Positions 35,553 to 46,335 are shown, numbered from the stretch's first letter. The stretch is DNA of 64,000 nt from Marinilactibacillus kalidii (GCF_017599325.1 NZ_JAGFVM010000005.1:1-64000); one strand, 5' to 3'. Numbers and translations are program-made. The notes: generated by a model from the letters alone, not told the origin.

Positions 35553-36566
35553 ATGGCTATATTAGTTACAGGCGGTGCGGGATACATAGGATCTCATACT
35601 GTTATTGAGTTATTAAATGAAAATCATGAGGTTGTTATTGTAGATGACTTCTCTAACTCAAAACCGGAAGTATTGAATCGCATCAAAGAACTTTCTGGAA
35701 AAGACTTCGTTTTCCATGAAATTGACGTTGCAGATAAAGAAGCTTTATCAATGGTGTTTGAACAACATAATCTCGAAGCAGTCATCCACTTTGCTGGATA
35801 TAAAGCTGTTGGGGAATCTGTTGCAGAACCATTAAAGTACTACCACAACAACTTAATGAGCTCAATTGTTTTAATGGAGCTTATGAATGAGTATGACGTA
35901 AAAAAACTGGTCTTCTCTTCAAGTGCGACAGTTTATGGCATGAACAACCAAGCACCATTTACTGAAGACATGCCCTTGTCGACAACGAATCCGTATGGGA
36001 CGACTAAATTGTTCATTGAGCAATTCATTCAAGACCAAGTAGCCGCTGATCCTTCATGGAGTGCCGCTTTACTTCGTTACTTCAATCCGATCGGTGCACA
36101 CGAATCTGGTCGTATTGGTGAAGATCCAAATGATATTCCTAATAATTTAATGCCTTACATCACACAAGTCGCTGTTGGTAAGCGTGAAAAATTAGCGGTC
36201 TTTGGAGATGACTATGATACAGAAGACGGTACTGGAGTAAGAGATTATATCCACGTAAAAGACCTTGCAAAGGGTCACATACGCGCTGTTGAAAGTGTAC
36301 TAGAATCTATTGGTGGTGTTGAAGCCTATAATCTCGGTACTGGCGTTGGCTATTCCGTTTTGGATGTGGTTAAAGCATTTGAAGAAGCAAACGATGTTGA
36401 AGTTTCTTACGAAATCGTTGATCGTCGCCCAGGAGATATTGGTACAAGTTACGCTGATTCTACTAAGGCACATGAGAAACTGAATTGGACTGCAGAACTA
36501 GGTCTTCAAGATATGTGTCGCGATTCATGGAACTGGCAGAAAAATAACCCTAATGGGTATGCATAA
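35553..36566 (+). CDS. galE: UDP-glucose 4-epimerase
   Basis: Interconverts UDP-glucose and UDP-galactose for the Leloir pathway and for surface glycans. The 337-residue SDR-family protein begins ILVTGGAGYIGSHTVIELL (NAD-binding), has the active-site SSSATVYG with the Tyr-x3-Lys pair YGTTK, and ends with the usual RRPGDIGTSYAD segment. ATG at 35553 is chosen because AAAGGAG lies 7 bases before it and the glycine-rich loop follows directly; an ATG 39 bases upstream lacks such a site. It is monocistronic, with its own terminator, and divergent from the antitoxin-toxin pair. Confidence 0.94.
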   Translation: MAILVTGGAGYIGSHTVIELLNENHEVVIVDDFSNSKPEVLNRIKELSGKDFVFHEIDVADKEALSMVFEQHNLEAVIHFAGYKAVGESVAEPLKYYHNNLMSSIVLMELMNEYDVKKLVFSSSATVYGMNNQAPFTEDMPLSTTNPYGTTKLFIEQFIQDQVAADPSWSAALLRYFNPIGAHESGRIGEDPNDIPNNLMPYITQVAVGKREKLAVFGDDYDTEDGTGVRDYIHVKDLAKGHIRAVESVLESIGGVEAYNLGTGVGYSVLDVVKAFEEANDVEVSYEIVDRRPGDIGTSYADSTKAHEKLNWTAELGLQDMCRDSWNWQKNNPNGYA

Positions 36567-36572
36567 AACGCA

Positions 36573-36605
36573 AAAGGACGAAGCTTTTAGCTTCGTCCTT
36601 TTTTA
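36573..36605 (+). terminator. Terminator after galE
   Basis: AAAGGACGAAGC and GCTTCGTCCTTT pair around a 5-base loop and end in a T-run, starting a few bases after the galE stop. Confidence 0.9.
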
Positions 36606-36699
36606 TTTGAAAATATGCAATTCTATTGTTAGATTAAAGTGAAGACATTTATTAATTTGCAAATGATTTTTAATCTGTCATATGTTACTGGAGTTGGGA

Positions 36700-37161
36700 G
36701 TGTTGAAAAAAAGTATGTTTAATACTATCGAACAAGAATCTCAACAGTTAGAAAAAAAACTAAGAAAAATGAATATTTTTGTTAATCATAATTATATCAG
36801 GGTTGAAAAAGGATTACGTCCTTTTTTTCATGATCCTATCGGTTTGGGCCTTTTTAATGATCGCTTTGCACTAAGTTTTTACTATCTAGTCTTTGCAAAA
36901 AATCAGTTAGTTTTGCTAAAATCTGACGTTCCTACAGAGTCAATGAATCAACAAGTCATTAGAATTGACTATACTGGCATTAAAGGTTTCGAACTGAATA
37001 AATATTTCAGAAACCATTATTTCAAGTTTATGTACGAAGAAAAAACTTATTATTTTTATATTAGCTACGAAAACAAGAAATTTTTCTCTCTTGGCGAGAC
37101 AGTTTATAGTACGAATTATAAAATTTTGAAAGAACAAAATTTTATGGGATTGCTAAAGTAA
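36700..37161 (+). CDS. Small hypothetical protein
   Basis: A 153-residue protein that I do not recognise. The N-terminal 25 residues are helical and charged (EQESQQLEKKLRKM). The rest alternates aromatic and charged beta-type strands (FALSFYYLVFAKNQLVLLK, KFMYEEKTYYFYISYENKKFFSL), which would suit a PH-like or YcxB-like barrel, but this is only a shape argument. No signal peptide or membrane helix. The GTG at 36700 has GGAG 6 bases upstream; ATG at 36682 or 36715 are alternatives with poorer sites. It is flanked by terminator and promoter regions, so probably monocistronic. Confidence 0.6.
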   Translation: MLKKSMFNTIEQESQQLEKKLRKMNIFVNHNYIRVEKGLRPFFHDPIGLGLFNDRFALSFYYLVFAKNQLVLLKSDVPTESMNQQVIRIDYTGIKGFELNKYFRNHYFKFMYEEKTYYFYISYENKKFFSLGETVYSTNYKILKEQNFMGLLK

Positions 37162-37308
37162 AAATATCTGCTTTGTTCAAGTTATTAAAAAACAATAATT
37201 TCAATTTTTCTCACAATATTTAAGTAGATTATTTTCTTTTTTGAATTGTATTGTTTTTTAGATGTCATTTATTGATGACAAGCTATCATTATAAGTTTCT
37301 TTTCGAAA

Positions 37309-37322
37309 TGAAAGCGTTAATT
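37309..37322 (+). promoter_or_regulatory. cre-like CcpA site upstream of licT-bglP locus 1
   Basis: TGAAAGCGTTAATT matches the catabolite-responsive element TGWAANCGNTNWCA at all but the last two positions. It lies just upstream of a TTGACA -35 element and so could mediate catabolite repression of the beta-glucoside genes. Confidence 0.5.
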
Positions 37323-37328
37323 TTTTTA

Positions 37329-37357
37329 TTGACAGGAATCTTTTGGTATGTTTCAAT
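37329..37357 (+). promoter_or_regulatory. Candidate promoter of licT-bglP locus 1
   Basis: Consensus TTGACA is followed after 17 bases by TTCAAT. The predicted start of transcription falls about 10 bases before the RAT-like sequence at 37373, the spacing seen in LicT-type leaders. Confidence 0.5.
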
Positions 37358-37372
37358 TAAAACAGCATTTAA

Positions 37373-37401
37373 GTATTGTTACTGTTCAATCAGGCTATAA
37401 C
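37373..37401 (+). promoter_or_regulatory. RAT-like antiterminator target upstream of licT 1
   Basis: The 29-base element contains TATTGTTACTG and CAGGCTATAAC, close to the ribonucleic antiterminator consensus of the SacY/LicT family. No clear overlapping terminator follows; only a TATTAGTTAACTAATA palindrome at about 37413-37428, without a T-run. It may be a binding site that has lost or changed its terminator. Confidence 0.5.
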
Positions 37402-37450
37402 TTATGTGCAAATCTATTAGTTAACTAATACGTCTGAAGGATAGACGCCT

Positions 37451-38287
37451 ATGAAAATCAAAAAAGTGATTAATAATAATATTGTTCAATCAGTCAACGA
37501 TGCTTCTCAAGAAGTGATGGTGGTTGGTAGAGGTCTTGGCTTTAAAAAATCAATTGGTGAAACGATTGATGAAGAAAAGATTGAGAAAATATACAAGATC
37601 GCTTCAAACTTGCCTGCCAATAAATTAGAGCAATTACTCTCAAAAGTAAAACTTGAACATCTTCAAGTAGCTAACGAAATCATTAGTTATGCTCGAGTCT
37701 CTTTAGGTAAAAAGTTAAGTGAGAATATTTATCTCACCCTCACTGACCATATCGACTATGCGATTGAACGATATCAATCTGATTTACCCATCAAAAATGC
37801 ACTACTTTGGGAAATTAAACGTTTTTACAATCATGAATATCTTATCGGAAAAGAAGCACTCTCGATCATTGAACAAAAACTAGGTATTCAATTACCTGAA
37901 GATGAAGCTGGCTTCATTGCGCTTCATATCGTAAATGCTGAACTTGATATGTCTCAAGTGAGTCAAATCTCTGATATGACTAAAATCATTCAGCGAATCA
38001 TGACAATCATCAAATATCACTTTAATGTTGATTTAGATGAATTTTCATTAAACTACGAGCGTTTCCTTACCCATCTAAAGTTTTTTGTTCAAAGACTCTA
38101 TAGTGGTGTTGAACTAGAATCAGATAAAGACACTGGGTTTCTGTTCATGTTGAAGGAACGTTATCAAAGTGAGTATGAATGTGCACTTAAAATTAGACAT
38201 TATATTATGAAAGAATTCGGCCGTGATCTAAAAGAAGATGAAATGATCTACTTGACGATTCACATTCGCAGGATCACAAATAAATAA
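37451..38287 (+). CDS. licT: BglG/LicT-family transcriptional antiterminator
   Basis: RNA-binding antiterminator controlled by PTS phosphorylation. The 278 residues comprise a CAT RNA-binding domain (1-55: MKIKKVINNNIVQSV, VVGRGLGFKK) and two PRD domains (about 65-165 and 170-278). The PRDs carry conserved histidines in LTDHIDYAI, IALHIVNAE, LTHLKFF and LTIHIRRI. It starts at ATG 37451 with AAGGA upstream. It is followed at once by a RAT-terminator element and bglP, so it most likely binds that element when beta-glucoside is present. Confidence 0.92.
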   Translation: MKIKKVINNNIVQSVNDASQEVMVVGRGLGFKKSIGETIDEEKIEKIYKIASNLPANKLEQLLSKVKLEHLQVANEIISYARVSLGKKLSENIYLTLTDHIDYAIERYQSDLPIKNALLWEIKRFYNHEYLIGKEALSIIEQKLGIQLPEDEAGFIALHIVNAELDMSQVSQISDMTKIIQRIMTIIKYHFNVDLDEFSLNYERFLTHLKFFVQRLYSGVELESDKDTGFLFMLKERYQSEYECALKIRHYIMKEFGRDLKEDEMIYLTIHIRRITNK

Positions 38288-38316
38288 GGATTGTCACTAT
38301 TAAATTAGGCTAAACC
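38288..38316 (+). promoter_or_regulatory. RAT antiterminator sequence before bglP 1
   Basis: Begins with GGATTGTCACT and ends with AGGCTAAACC, a close match to the LicT/SacY RAT consensus. It starts directly after the licT stop codon and its 3-prime end overlaps the left arm of the terminator at 38312-38362. Confidence 0.85.
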
Positions 38317-38362
38317 TGAGTAATATCATCTATTCATAGGTGGTATTGTTTGGGTTTTTTAT
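38312..38362 (+). terminator. Conditional terminator in the licT-bglP 1 spacer
   Basis: AAACC ... AATATCATCTA pairs with TAGGTGGTATT ... GGGTTT (two G-U pairs) and runs into TTTTTT. Overlap of its left arm with the RAT makes the two structures mutually exclusive. Confidence 0.8.
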
Positions 38363-38384
38363 TTTCAAAAAAAGGAGAATTTAA

Positions 38385-40289
<1,905 letters not shown>

Positions 40290-40298
40290 TTCACAAAA

Positions 40299-40347
40299 AA
40301 TAAAAACCATCGATTTTCTCCTCTAAAGAGAGAATCGATGGATTTTT
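40299..40347. terminator. Bidirectional terminator between bglP 1 and the ydcF-like gene
   Basis: CCATCGATT...CTC pairs with GAGAATCGATGG around a short loop, with A-rich and T-rich flanks on both sides. It serves bglP on the plus strand and could end the convergent ABC-GDPD operon, whose last stop is 79 bases away. Confidence 0.8.
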
Positions 40348-40425
40348 GACTTTTCTCTTTTACAGCCTATCTCTCAAACTCAGTTAACGCTCAAATTAAA
40401 TAGGTATGAATTTGTTTGTCTTATT

Positions 40426-41409
40426 TTACTTGAACTGATCAATTTCTTCTTTAGTAAATAGTCCCGATGCTCGAAGGACAGTATGATAGGCTAGCTTACG
40501 TTCTCTTTCTTTTACGACCTCAACTGGATTTTCTACTTTCGCATAACGGTAAACATTAGCTGGGTAGTGATACTGCTGGAGTTTACTAACAAGTGCCATC
40601 CAAGCTCTTGGGATATGTTCTATCGAACTGACTGCACCAATCGATTGGTATGGTCCCTTATTGATGTGTGCCATAAATTCAATGACGTTACCGACTGTAT
40701 CTTTTGCATAGTTACAAGCTGTTATTCTTGCTGCTTCTATGCCGGTATCGACTAAATAGGCTTTCATTCGCTCAGCTTCCTCATGTTTGTTGTGAACGGC
40801 AGCACCACTTAGTAAAATGGGTGCTTTTGGGTTGCGCTTTGCTAGTTCGTTTGTTTTTAGTAGTCGATTTTCAAGCTGCATGGGTATCGTGCCATCTTCA
40901 TGTAATAACAATCCAAACACACAAATCATATCTAAGGATTGCGTATTATCTGATAGATCAAATGCCGTATAGGTCTGTTCGATGAACTGAAGCTTTTCTG
41001 CTAATTGGTCAAATAAAATTGGTGCTTTTTTACTTAATTGATTGCAGTAATAGTCGATTTTTTGTTTTGGTGCATTCAATAGATAAAGTTGTACGAGCGT
41101 CATGTACAAAGCATAAAGTGATGTTTCCTCTTCTTCTAATACACTTTCGAAATAGTCCAATGCTCCTTCATTGAATTCCAGTACCGCCAGTACTTCACCT
41201 TTAAGTAAGGCCGATTGCATACGTAATCTCTGGTTATTGGCTTGACGATCTAGCTCCTCGAAGCCTTCGTGGACCTTCCATTGATTGATCAGGTCAATAC
41301 TCGTTTTAAAGGGATCGATGTGAGTGTAACTATCGCCCATTCTTGGGATGAGCTTCGCGGGATCCGTTGCACCATTATACGGTTTTAATTGGAATTGTTC
41401 ACTGTACAT
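40426..41409 (-). CDS. YdcF/DUF218-family protein
   Basis: A 327-residue protein whose C-terminal half (about 160-327) is a DUF218/YdcF Rossmann-like domain. Landmarks are DMICVFGLLLHEDGTIP, RLLKTNELAKRNPKAPILLSGAAV, EEAERMKAYLVDTGI and ARITACNYAKDTVGNV. The N-terminal half is helical, TPR-like in appearance, with no signal peptide or membrane helix. The biochemical function of the family is not settled. It is the last gene of the ABC-transporter/GDPD operon, 8 bases after the GDPD stop, so a role linked to that transport substrate is likely by context only. Confidence 0.75.
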   Translation of the reverse strand: MYSEQFQLKPYNGATDPAKLIPRMGDSYTHIDPFKTSIDLINQWKVHEGFEELDRQANNQRLRMQSALLKGEVLAVLEFNEGALDYFESVLEEEETSLYALYMTLVQLYLLNAPKQKIDYYCNQLSKKAPILFDQLAEKLQFIEQTYTAFDLSDNTQSLDMICVFGLLLHEDGTIPMQLENRLLKTNELAKRNPKAPILLSGAAVHNKHEEAERMKAYLVDTGIEAARITACNYAKDTVGNVIEFMAHINKGPYQSIGAVSSIEHIPRAWMALVSKLQQYHYPANVYRYAKVENPVEVVKERERKLAYHTVLRASGLFTKEEIDQFK

Positions 41410-41417
41410 ACATTTAC

Positions 41418-42251
41418 CTACTTTCGAATTTGTTTGCGGAAATCAGATAGAAAATTCGGCCAATCAGTTTGAATGATATCAATGCCGAGTGATAGAAATT
41501 TTCTCCAAATACCATCATCTAGTAAGCCATGATCATCTGTCAGTCCACCGAACAAATTAAATCGCGCACCGAGGTTTTCCGCATTCGCTACAATTAAAAG
41601 ATGCTGGTCATGCAATGCTTGAATATATGTTTCTTCTAGCAAATTCGAATCTAAATTGGTAACAATAAGCTCTATACCGATCATATCAATTTCTTCATAA
41701 GATTGCACCAGTTCAATCTCTTTTCGATCTTTCACAATTGGTATATAGTACCATTGGTCATTTTGCTGAGCGAGTTGGTTTAGATAAGCCATTTGAACGG
41801 GTGATTTCAAGACGATCTGTTTTTGTTTTCCTGATTGCTTTAAAATCTCAAAGAATATTGGATCATCCCAATAACCCCATGACCTGTCTAAATTAACGAG
41901 TTTGTTTTCGGGTAACCAGTCTAAGAATGCTGTTAATTTATTGAGTTTGTATCCAGATTCCACACCTAAGCTATTATTTACACTAATTTGATCGATTTCT
42001 GTTGATGTTAGTTGTTCAAATGGTTCACTCCGCGACAATAACATTTGTTCAGCGTGGTTGTGAAAGAGATAGTACACGCCATCAGCAGAACGGCAAACAT
42101 CTACTTCGACGATATCAGCCCCAGCTTTGTAAGCCAACTGACTTGATTCGATGGAATTTTCAATAATATTGCCTCCCCAGAACCCTCTGTGTGCCATGAT
42201 GAGAAAGGGTTGGGAACGATTCGCTTTTAGAAAAGAATGATCTTTCATCAA
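41418..42251 (-). CDS. Glycerophosphodiester phosphodiesterase (cytoplasmic)
   Basis: Hydrolyses glycerophosphodiesters to glycerol-3-phosphate and an alcohol. The 277-residue TIM-barrel protein has the GDPD signature MAHRGFWGG, ENSIESSQLAYKAGADIVEVDVCRSADGVYYLFHN, and DIIQTDWP near the end. These contain the His/Glu/Asp metal and catalytic residues. There is no signal peptide, so it should act on an imported substrate. It overlaps the permease gene by four bases (ATGA), implying coupled translation and suggesting the transporter brings in a glycerophosphodiester or related organophosphate. Confidence 0.88.
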   Translation of the reverse strand: MMKDHSFLKANRSQPFLIMAHRGFWGGNIIENSIESSQLAYKAGADIVEVDVCRSADGVYYLFHNHAEQMLLSRSEPFEQLTSTEIDQISVNNSLGVESGYKLNKLTAFLDWLPENKLVNLDRSWGYWDDPIFFEILKQSGKQKQIVLKSPVQMAYLNQLAQQNDQWYYIPIVKDRKEIELVQSYEEIDMIGIELIVTNLDSNLLEETYIQALHDQHLLIVANAENLGARFNLFGGLTDDHGLLDDGIWRKFLSLGIDIIQTDWPNFLSDFRKQIRK

Positions 42252-44041
42252 TTCTCCCCCTTCGGTTTTTCTAATATCCCTTTTTCTTTGACTACTTTCT
42301 TACGTCTTTCTCCTACTTTTGATCCTCTTCCGTAGATCAGGTAGAACATGACACCGCCAACGATCATTAAAATAACAGAATACACAAGGTTGATCGCTGC
42401 GGCATTCAGATTATTGGCAGAATCTGCATTTGAGCGGATCGCGATACCGATTGTTGGGTATGCCGGATGATACAAGAATGCGGACAAGTCATAATCAGCT
42501 AGGAAATTATTGAAGTTCAAAGCAACAAGTGCTAATGCTGTCGGTAAAAGTGCTGGCAAGATTATCTTTAAAAAGGTTCTAATGGATGAAGATCCTAGTA
42601 TGCGTGAAGCATCTTCTAAGTTTTCATCAAACGAGTAATAGGCGCCTTTAATATACCTAAGAGTCGCCGGCAACATCATGATCATATACGTTAATGGTAG
42701 AATCCATAGACTGCCGATCACGCTGTTTCCAAACAGCAACGGTGACGGTGCCCCATAAGATAAAATCAAACCTAGCGCAATCATGAGAGATGGCAACAGC
42801 CAAGGAATATAAAAGAAATATTCAGTGATTTCTGCGATTTTCTTTTTCTTGTTTTTCATCACGATTCTTGCAATGAGGATCATGAATAAAACAGCGAATA
42901 CAGCCGCAAGTCCAGCGTATCCAATACTTGTCATCAGCGGTCCATAGCTATTACGGTTGAAGAGTATTTGTTGATAGTTTTCTAATGTGAAGTATTCAAG
43001 TGATAAAACGGAACGTGATATGCCTTGCAGGTTCATGAACGAAAATAAGATGACTAATACTAAAGGAAGTAAGTAAATAAAACAAAGAAGATAAGCAATT
43101 GCGTGAACAAGCGTGTTAGCGATCGGATTGCCGATCTTTTGTTTAGTGACACGTGTCTTTGTTTTAGAAATGGACATATAGTTTCCTTTTTTTTCATTTC
43201 TTGTCATGACGACTAATAGGACAACTTGTGCTGCCCCAAGAATCAAAGAAAGTAATGCTGCGATATCTCTTGATTGTGGTCTTTGCGTAAAATTCAAAAT
43301 CATCGGAGAAATGGTTTCGAATTTACCGCCTACCATGATGGGTGCTGCCATAGCACCAAGGCCCATTTGAAAAGACATAATCACTAAAGTGATCATGATG
43401 GGAAATAGCGTTGGAAAAACAATGTCTTTGAGCACTTGCCACTGGCTACTCCCAAGATTTTTGGCAGCTTCAATTGTATTGTTATCTAATCCTTTTACGC
43501 CATTTCTTAAAAACAGCATATGATTCGTGGTACAAGCAAAGGTCATGACAAATAAGACTGCTGGAAAACCAGTGAACCATCCAGGTGTTAAATTGGGGAA
43601 TAGACTAGTCAGCACTTTGGTAATGATACCATTTTGCCCATAAACGTATAGATAGCCATTATTTAAGACCATTCCGCTGAAGACAAAAGTCGACATGAAG
43701 CCTATCCTCAAAAAGTTAGATCCTTTAACCTCGAAATATTCTGTCACAAGGACGATGAATGTCCCAACAAGATTCACTGTAATCACGAGCACAAAAGCGA
43801 GTAAAAAAGAATTGATGATCGATTGAATAGCTCTACTTGAACTAGACAGTCTTTGAAAAGCGGAAAGACTTAATTGGCCGTCTACCCAAAAGATATCTCT
43901 CAATACATTGATATTAGGAAACAACAAAAAGGTCACGACAAACCATAAAATGAATAAGCAAAATAAGTAGAATGGTATTTTCGAAAAAAATGTTGTCTCT
44001 TTATTCCATTCTTTTTTCGGTATACTCACCGTAGCTTTCAT
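42248..44041 (-). CDS. ABC transporter permease, two fused permease domains
   Basis: A 597-residue protein with about 12 membrane segments and two binding-protein-dependent permease domains. Each has an EAA-type loop: EAAKNLGSSQWQVLKDIVFPTLFP in the first half and EDASRILGSSSIRTFLKIILPALLP in the second. The fused layout is characteristic of FbpB-like permeases (iron(III), thiamine or 2-aminoethylphosphonate type). It lies between the ATPase gene and the GDPD gene, with 1-4 base spacing. Substrate is inferred from GDPD to be an organophosphate rather than iron. Confidence 0.85.
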   Translation of the reverse strand: MKATVSIPKKEWNKETTFFSKIPFYLFCLFILWFVVTFLLFPNINVLRDIFWVDGQLSLSAFQRLSSSSRAIQSIINSFLLAFVLVITVNLVGTFIVLVTEYFEVKGSNFLRIGFMSTFVFSGMVLNNGYLYVYGQNGIITKVLTSLFPNLTPGWFTGFPAVLFVMTFACTTNHMLFLRNGVKGLDNNTIEAAKNLGSSQWQVLKDIVFPTLFPIMITLVIMSFQMGLGAMAAPIMVGGKFETISPMILNFTQRPQSRDIAALLSLILGAAQVVLLVVMTRNEKKGNYMSISKTKTRVTKQKIGNPIANTLVHAIAYLLCFIYLLPLVLVILFSFMNLQGISRSVLSLEYFTLENYQQILFNRNSYGPLMTSIGYAGLAAVFAVLFMILIARIVMKNKKKKIAEITEYFFYIPWLLPSLMIALGLILSYGAPSPLLFGNSVIGSLWILPLTYMIMMLPATLRYIKGAYYSFDENLEDASRILGSSSIRTFLKIILPALLPTALALVALNFNNFLADYDLSAFLYHPAYPTIGIAIRSNADSANNLNAAAINLVYSVILMIVGGVMFYLIYGRGSKVGERRKKVVKEKGILEKPKGEN

Positions 44042-44042
44042 C

Positions 44043-45065
44043 TTAGCTCACCTCGTATTCTAAAATATCTTCAGGATCGATATATACGGTTCTTTTCATT
44101 CCAGGCTCAACCTTCATGTTTCCATCCTCTTTAACGATGATTCTCATTGTCGTGTCTTGGTATTTACAAACATAAGTCGTAAAGGTTCCGTAAAAGAACT
44201 CATCTATAATCTGTACTTCCATCGGTATCATCTTTTCTGTGTTCGATGACCAAAGCTTAATTTTTTCCTCACGAATATAATGTCTTTTACCTACGGTGAA
44301 CCGTTTCGTTCCTAGATATCTGTTGATATGATCAATTAAAGTGGCTTCCAAGTAATTAGCATCACCGATAAATTTGCAGACAAATTCAGTAGAAGATTGA
44401 TCGTATATTTCTCTTGGGGTCCCGATCTGATCAATTTTACCATTGTTAAATATCGCAATATGGTCGGAAATCTCCAAGGCTTCGTCTTGATCATGGGTAA
44501 CGTAGATAGCCGTCATTCCAGTTTCACGTTGGATGCGCTTCAGTTCAGCTCGCAATTGTTTTCTAAGTTTGGCATCCAAATTAGATAAAGGCTCATCGAA
44601 AAGGACGACTTTCGGTTTTTTTGCCAAAGCTCTTGCGATGGCTACTCGCTGTTGTTGTCCACCAGAAAGATCTGAGACGTTTTTTTGTAATTGCGCCGTA
44701 TTCAACTCTACGAGGGTCGCTAATTCTTGTACCCGCTCGTCAATTTGGCTCTTTGATTGCTTGTCTATTTTAAGACCATAAGCGATGTTTTCGTAAACAC
44801 TCATGGTCGGGAATAATGCGTATGACTGGAAAATCATTCCTAAATCTCTTTTTTCAACGGGTACTTTGAGGATATTCTTTCCTCTAATAGCGATACTGCC
44901 TTCTGAAGGTTGGATGAATCCAGCAATGGTTCTAAGAGTGGTCGTTTTCCCACAACCTGAGGGTCCTAGTAAGGTGAAAAACTCACCTTCTTCTACTTTA
45001 AAATGCACATCATCTACTGCGATGAAGTTGTCATATTTCACTTGCAAGTTACTGATTTCAATCAT
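44043..45065 (-). CDS. ABC transporter ATP-binding protein
   Basis: A 340-residue PotA/FbpC-type ATPase. Walker A is GPSGCGKTTT, the signature is LSGGQQQRVAIARALAKKPKVVLFDEPLSNLDAK (Walker B included), and the H-loop is THDQDEALEI. A C-terminal TOBE-like regulatory domain follows from about residue 240. It energises the fused permease encoded next and the lipoprotein encoded before it. The spacer to the permease gene is one base. Confidence 0.92.
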   Translation of the reverse strand: MIEISNLQVKYDNFIAVDDVHFKVEEGEFFTLLGPSGCGKTTTLRTIAGFIQPSEGSIAIRGKNILKVPVEKRDLGMIFQSYALFPTMSVYENIAYGLKIDKQSKSQIDERVQELATLVELNTAQLQKNVSDLSGGQQQRVAIARALAKKPKVVLFDEPLSNLDAKLRKQLRAELKRIQRETGMTAIYVTHDQDEALEISDHIAIFNNGKIDQIGTPREIYDQSSTEFVCKFIGDANYLEATLIDHINRYLGTKRFTVGKRHYIREEKIKLWSSNTEKMIPMEVQIIDEFFYGTFTTYVCKYQDTTMRIIVKEDGNMKVEPGMKRTVYIDPEDILEYEVS

Positions 45066-45145
45066 GTTGCTGTCTCCTCATCCCTTAAAATGGATAAAAA
45101 GCGAAATAGAAGCTATTCCGCTTTTTACCTCCCTACTATCTTTTG

Positions 45146-46216
45146 TTATGGCATTAATTCTAATTCGACTTTTTCCATCCAACTGTTCAAGTTCTCTTGT
45201 ACAAAGTTCCAGTCGATATCCATTGGTGTAGTTGTTTCAGCGATTTCTGTGATTCTGTCTGAAGCACTTTCGAAGGCCACTTCATTTACTGGTTGTCCAC
45301 CAAATTCATCTACGAATGCGGCTTGCATCTCTGCACTCCCGAACCAGTCAACAAATTCTTCAGCTTTTGAGTAGTCGTGGTCGTCTCCTTTGTTTAGGAT
45401 GCCAATTTGTTCGCGCATTGTTACAACACCTTGGTCTGGATTCACAGGTACGCCAGTAAAGTCATATTCTTCTTCTGCGTTACCTAAGCCACCTGAAAAA
45501 TAAAATGTGACCGGTACCGTTCCATCAGAAAAGTTCTGAAGTTGATCTTCGCTTTCAGGTGTCGCATATCCATTTGCTAGGAATGCTTCCACTTCGTCCC
45601 AGCCTTCTTGTGCGATGCCGAGGTCTCCACTTTCGTCTACATATTGGAGAAGGATACTTAGGATCGACTTCTGATTTGTCCCACTTGTCAGGTTTTCAGG
45701 TATTCGATATTTATCTTGTAATGCTTCATTCTTAGAAAGGTCTTGCCAATTTTCAGGAATATCGTCACCTTCAATGAATTCAGGATTGTACATCATGAAG
45801 ATTCTTTGTTCCACTAATGGATGGAAGTATTGGTCGCCAATATTTGCTTCTGCTGGTATCTCGTTCGTCCAACTTGGTTCGTATTGTACCAATAAATCTT
45901 CGTTATTCAACTGGAAGAACATGGCTTCGTCCATTCCGAAGGTCACATCAGCTTGGGGTGCACTCGATTCTGCGAGTAATCGGTTGAAGATTTCTCCGCC
46001 GCCTGCTTCTACATATTGCATGTCAAAGCCAGCTTCTGTTGCTTTCTCGTCAAGCCATTCTTGTCTTCCATCAGCTAAAGAGTTCGAATAGACGAGTATA
46101 CTTTCACTATCACTTTCTGGTGCAGTTGCTGAATCGGCTTCTCCTTCAGAAGCACAAGCAGCTAGCATTAATACGGATGTTGTTGACATTAAGGTTAGTA
46201 ACCATTTCTTATTCAC
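45146..46216 (-). CDS. ABC transporter substrate-binding lipoprotein
   Basis: A 356-residue extracellular solute-binding protein of the iron/spermidine/phosphonate type. The signal peptide ends in a lipobox (LMLAACAS), so the cysteine near residue 22 should be lipidated. SILVYSNSLADGRQEWLDEKATEAGF begins the periplasmic-binding fold, and the QYVEAGGGEIFNRLLAE segment is typical. It starts at GTG, with AAAGGAG about 9 bases upstream. It is the first gene of a five-gene operon (binding protein, ATPase, permease, GDPD, YdcF-like) whose leader carries Pho-box-like repeats. A glycerophosphodiester or phosphonate ligand is inferred, not shown. Confidence 0.88.
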   Translation of the reverse strand: MNKKWLLTLMSTTSVLMLAACASEGEADSATAPESDSESILVYSNSLADGRQEWLDEKATEAGFDMQYVEAGGGEIFNRLLAESSAPQADVTFGMDEAMFFQLNNEDLLVQYEPSWTNEIPAEANIGDQYFHPLVEQRIFMMYNPEFIEGDDIPENWQDLSKNEALQDKYRIPENLTSGTNQKSILSILLQYVDESGDLGIAQEGWDEVEAFLANGYATPESEDQLQNFSDGTVPVTFYFSGGLGNAEEEYDFTGVPVNPDQGVVTMREQIGILNKGDDHDYSKAEEFVDWFGSAEMQAAFVDEFGGQPVNEVAFESASDRITEIAETTTPMDIDWNFVQENLNSWMEKVELELMP

Positions 46217-46267
46217 TTATTCATTCTCCTTTTCATCTCAAATCCTTGCTTCATTTATCGTAACAGA

Positions 46268-46321
46268 ATATTACTAATTTTGATGTTCACTTTATGTAAA
46301 GAACTGTAGCGTTTATGTAAA
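46268..46321 (-). promoter_or_regulatory. PhoP-box-like triple repeat and -10 of the ABC-GDPD operon
   Basis: On the coding strand TTTACA (46321-46316), GCTACA (46310-46305) and TTTACA (46300-46295) are spaced by 5 and 4 bases, about one helical turn each. TAATAT at 46273-46268 lies 22 bases downstream and could be the -10. The layout is that of a PhoP-activated promoter; WalR-type boxes look similar on the other strand. Confidence 0.5.
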
Positions 46322-46335
46322 TGATCAGACGAATT

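Noticed and set aside
44803-45231. Plus-strand open frame over the ATPase start and spacer
   Set aside because: Antisense to Walker A and the operon spacer; no recognisable protein and no ribosome site.
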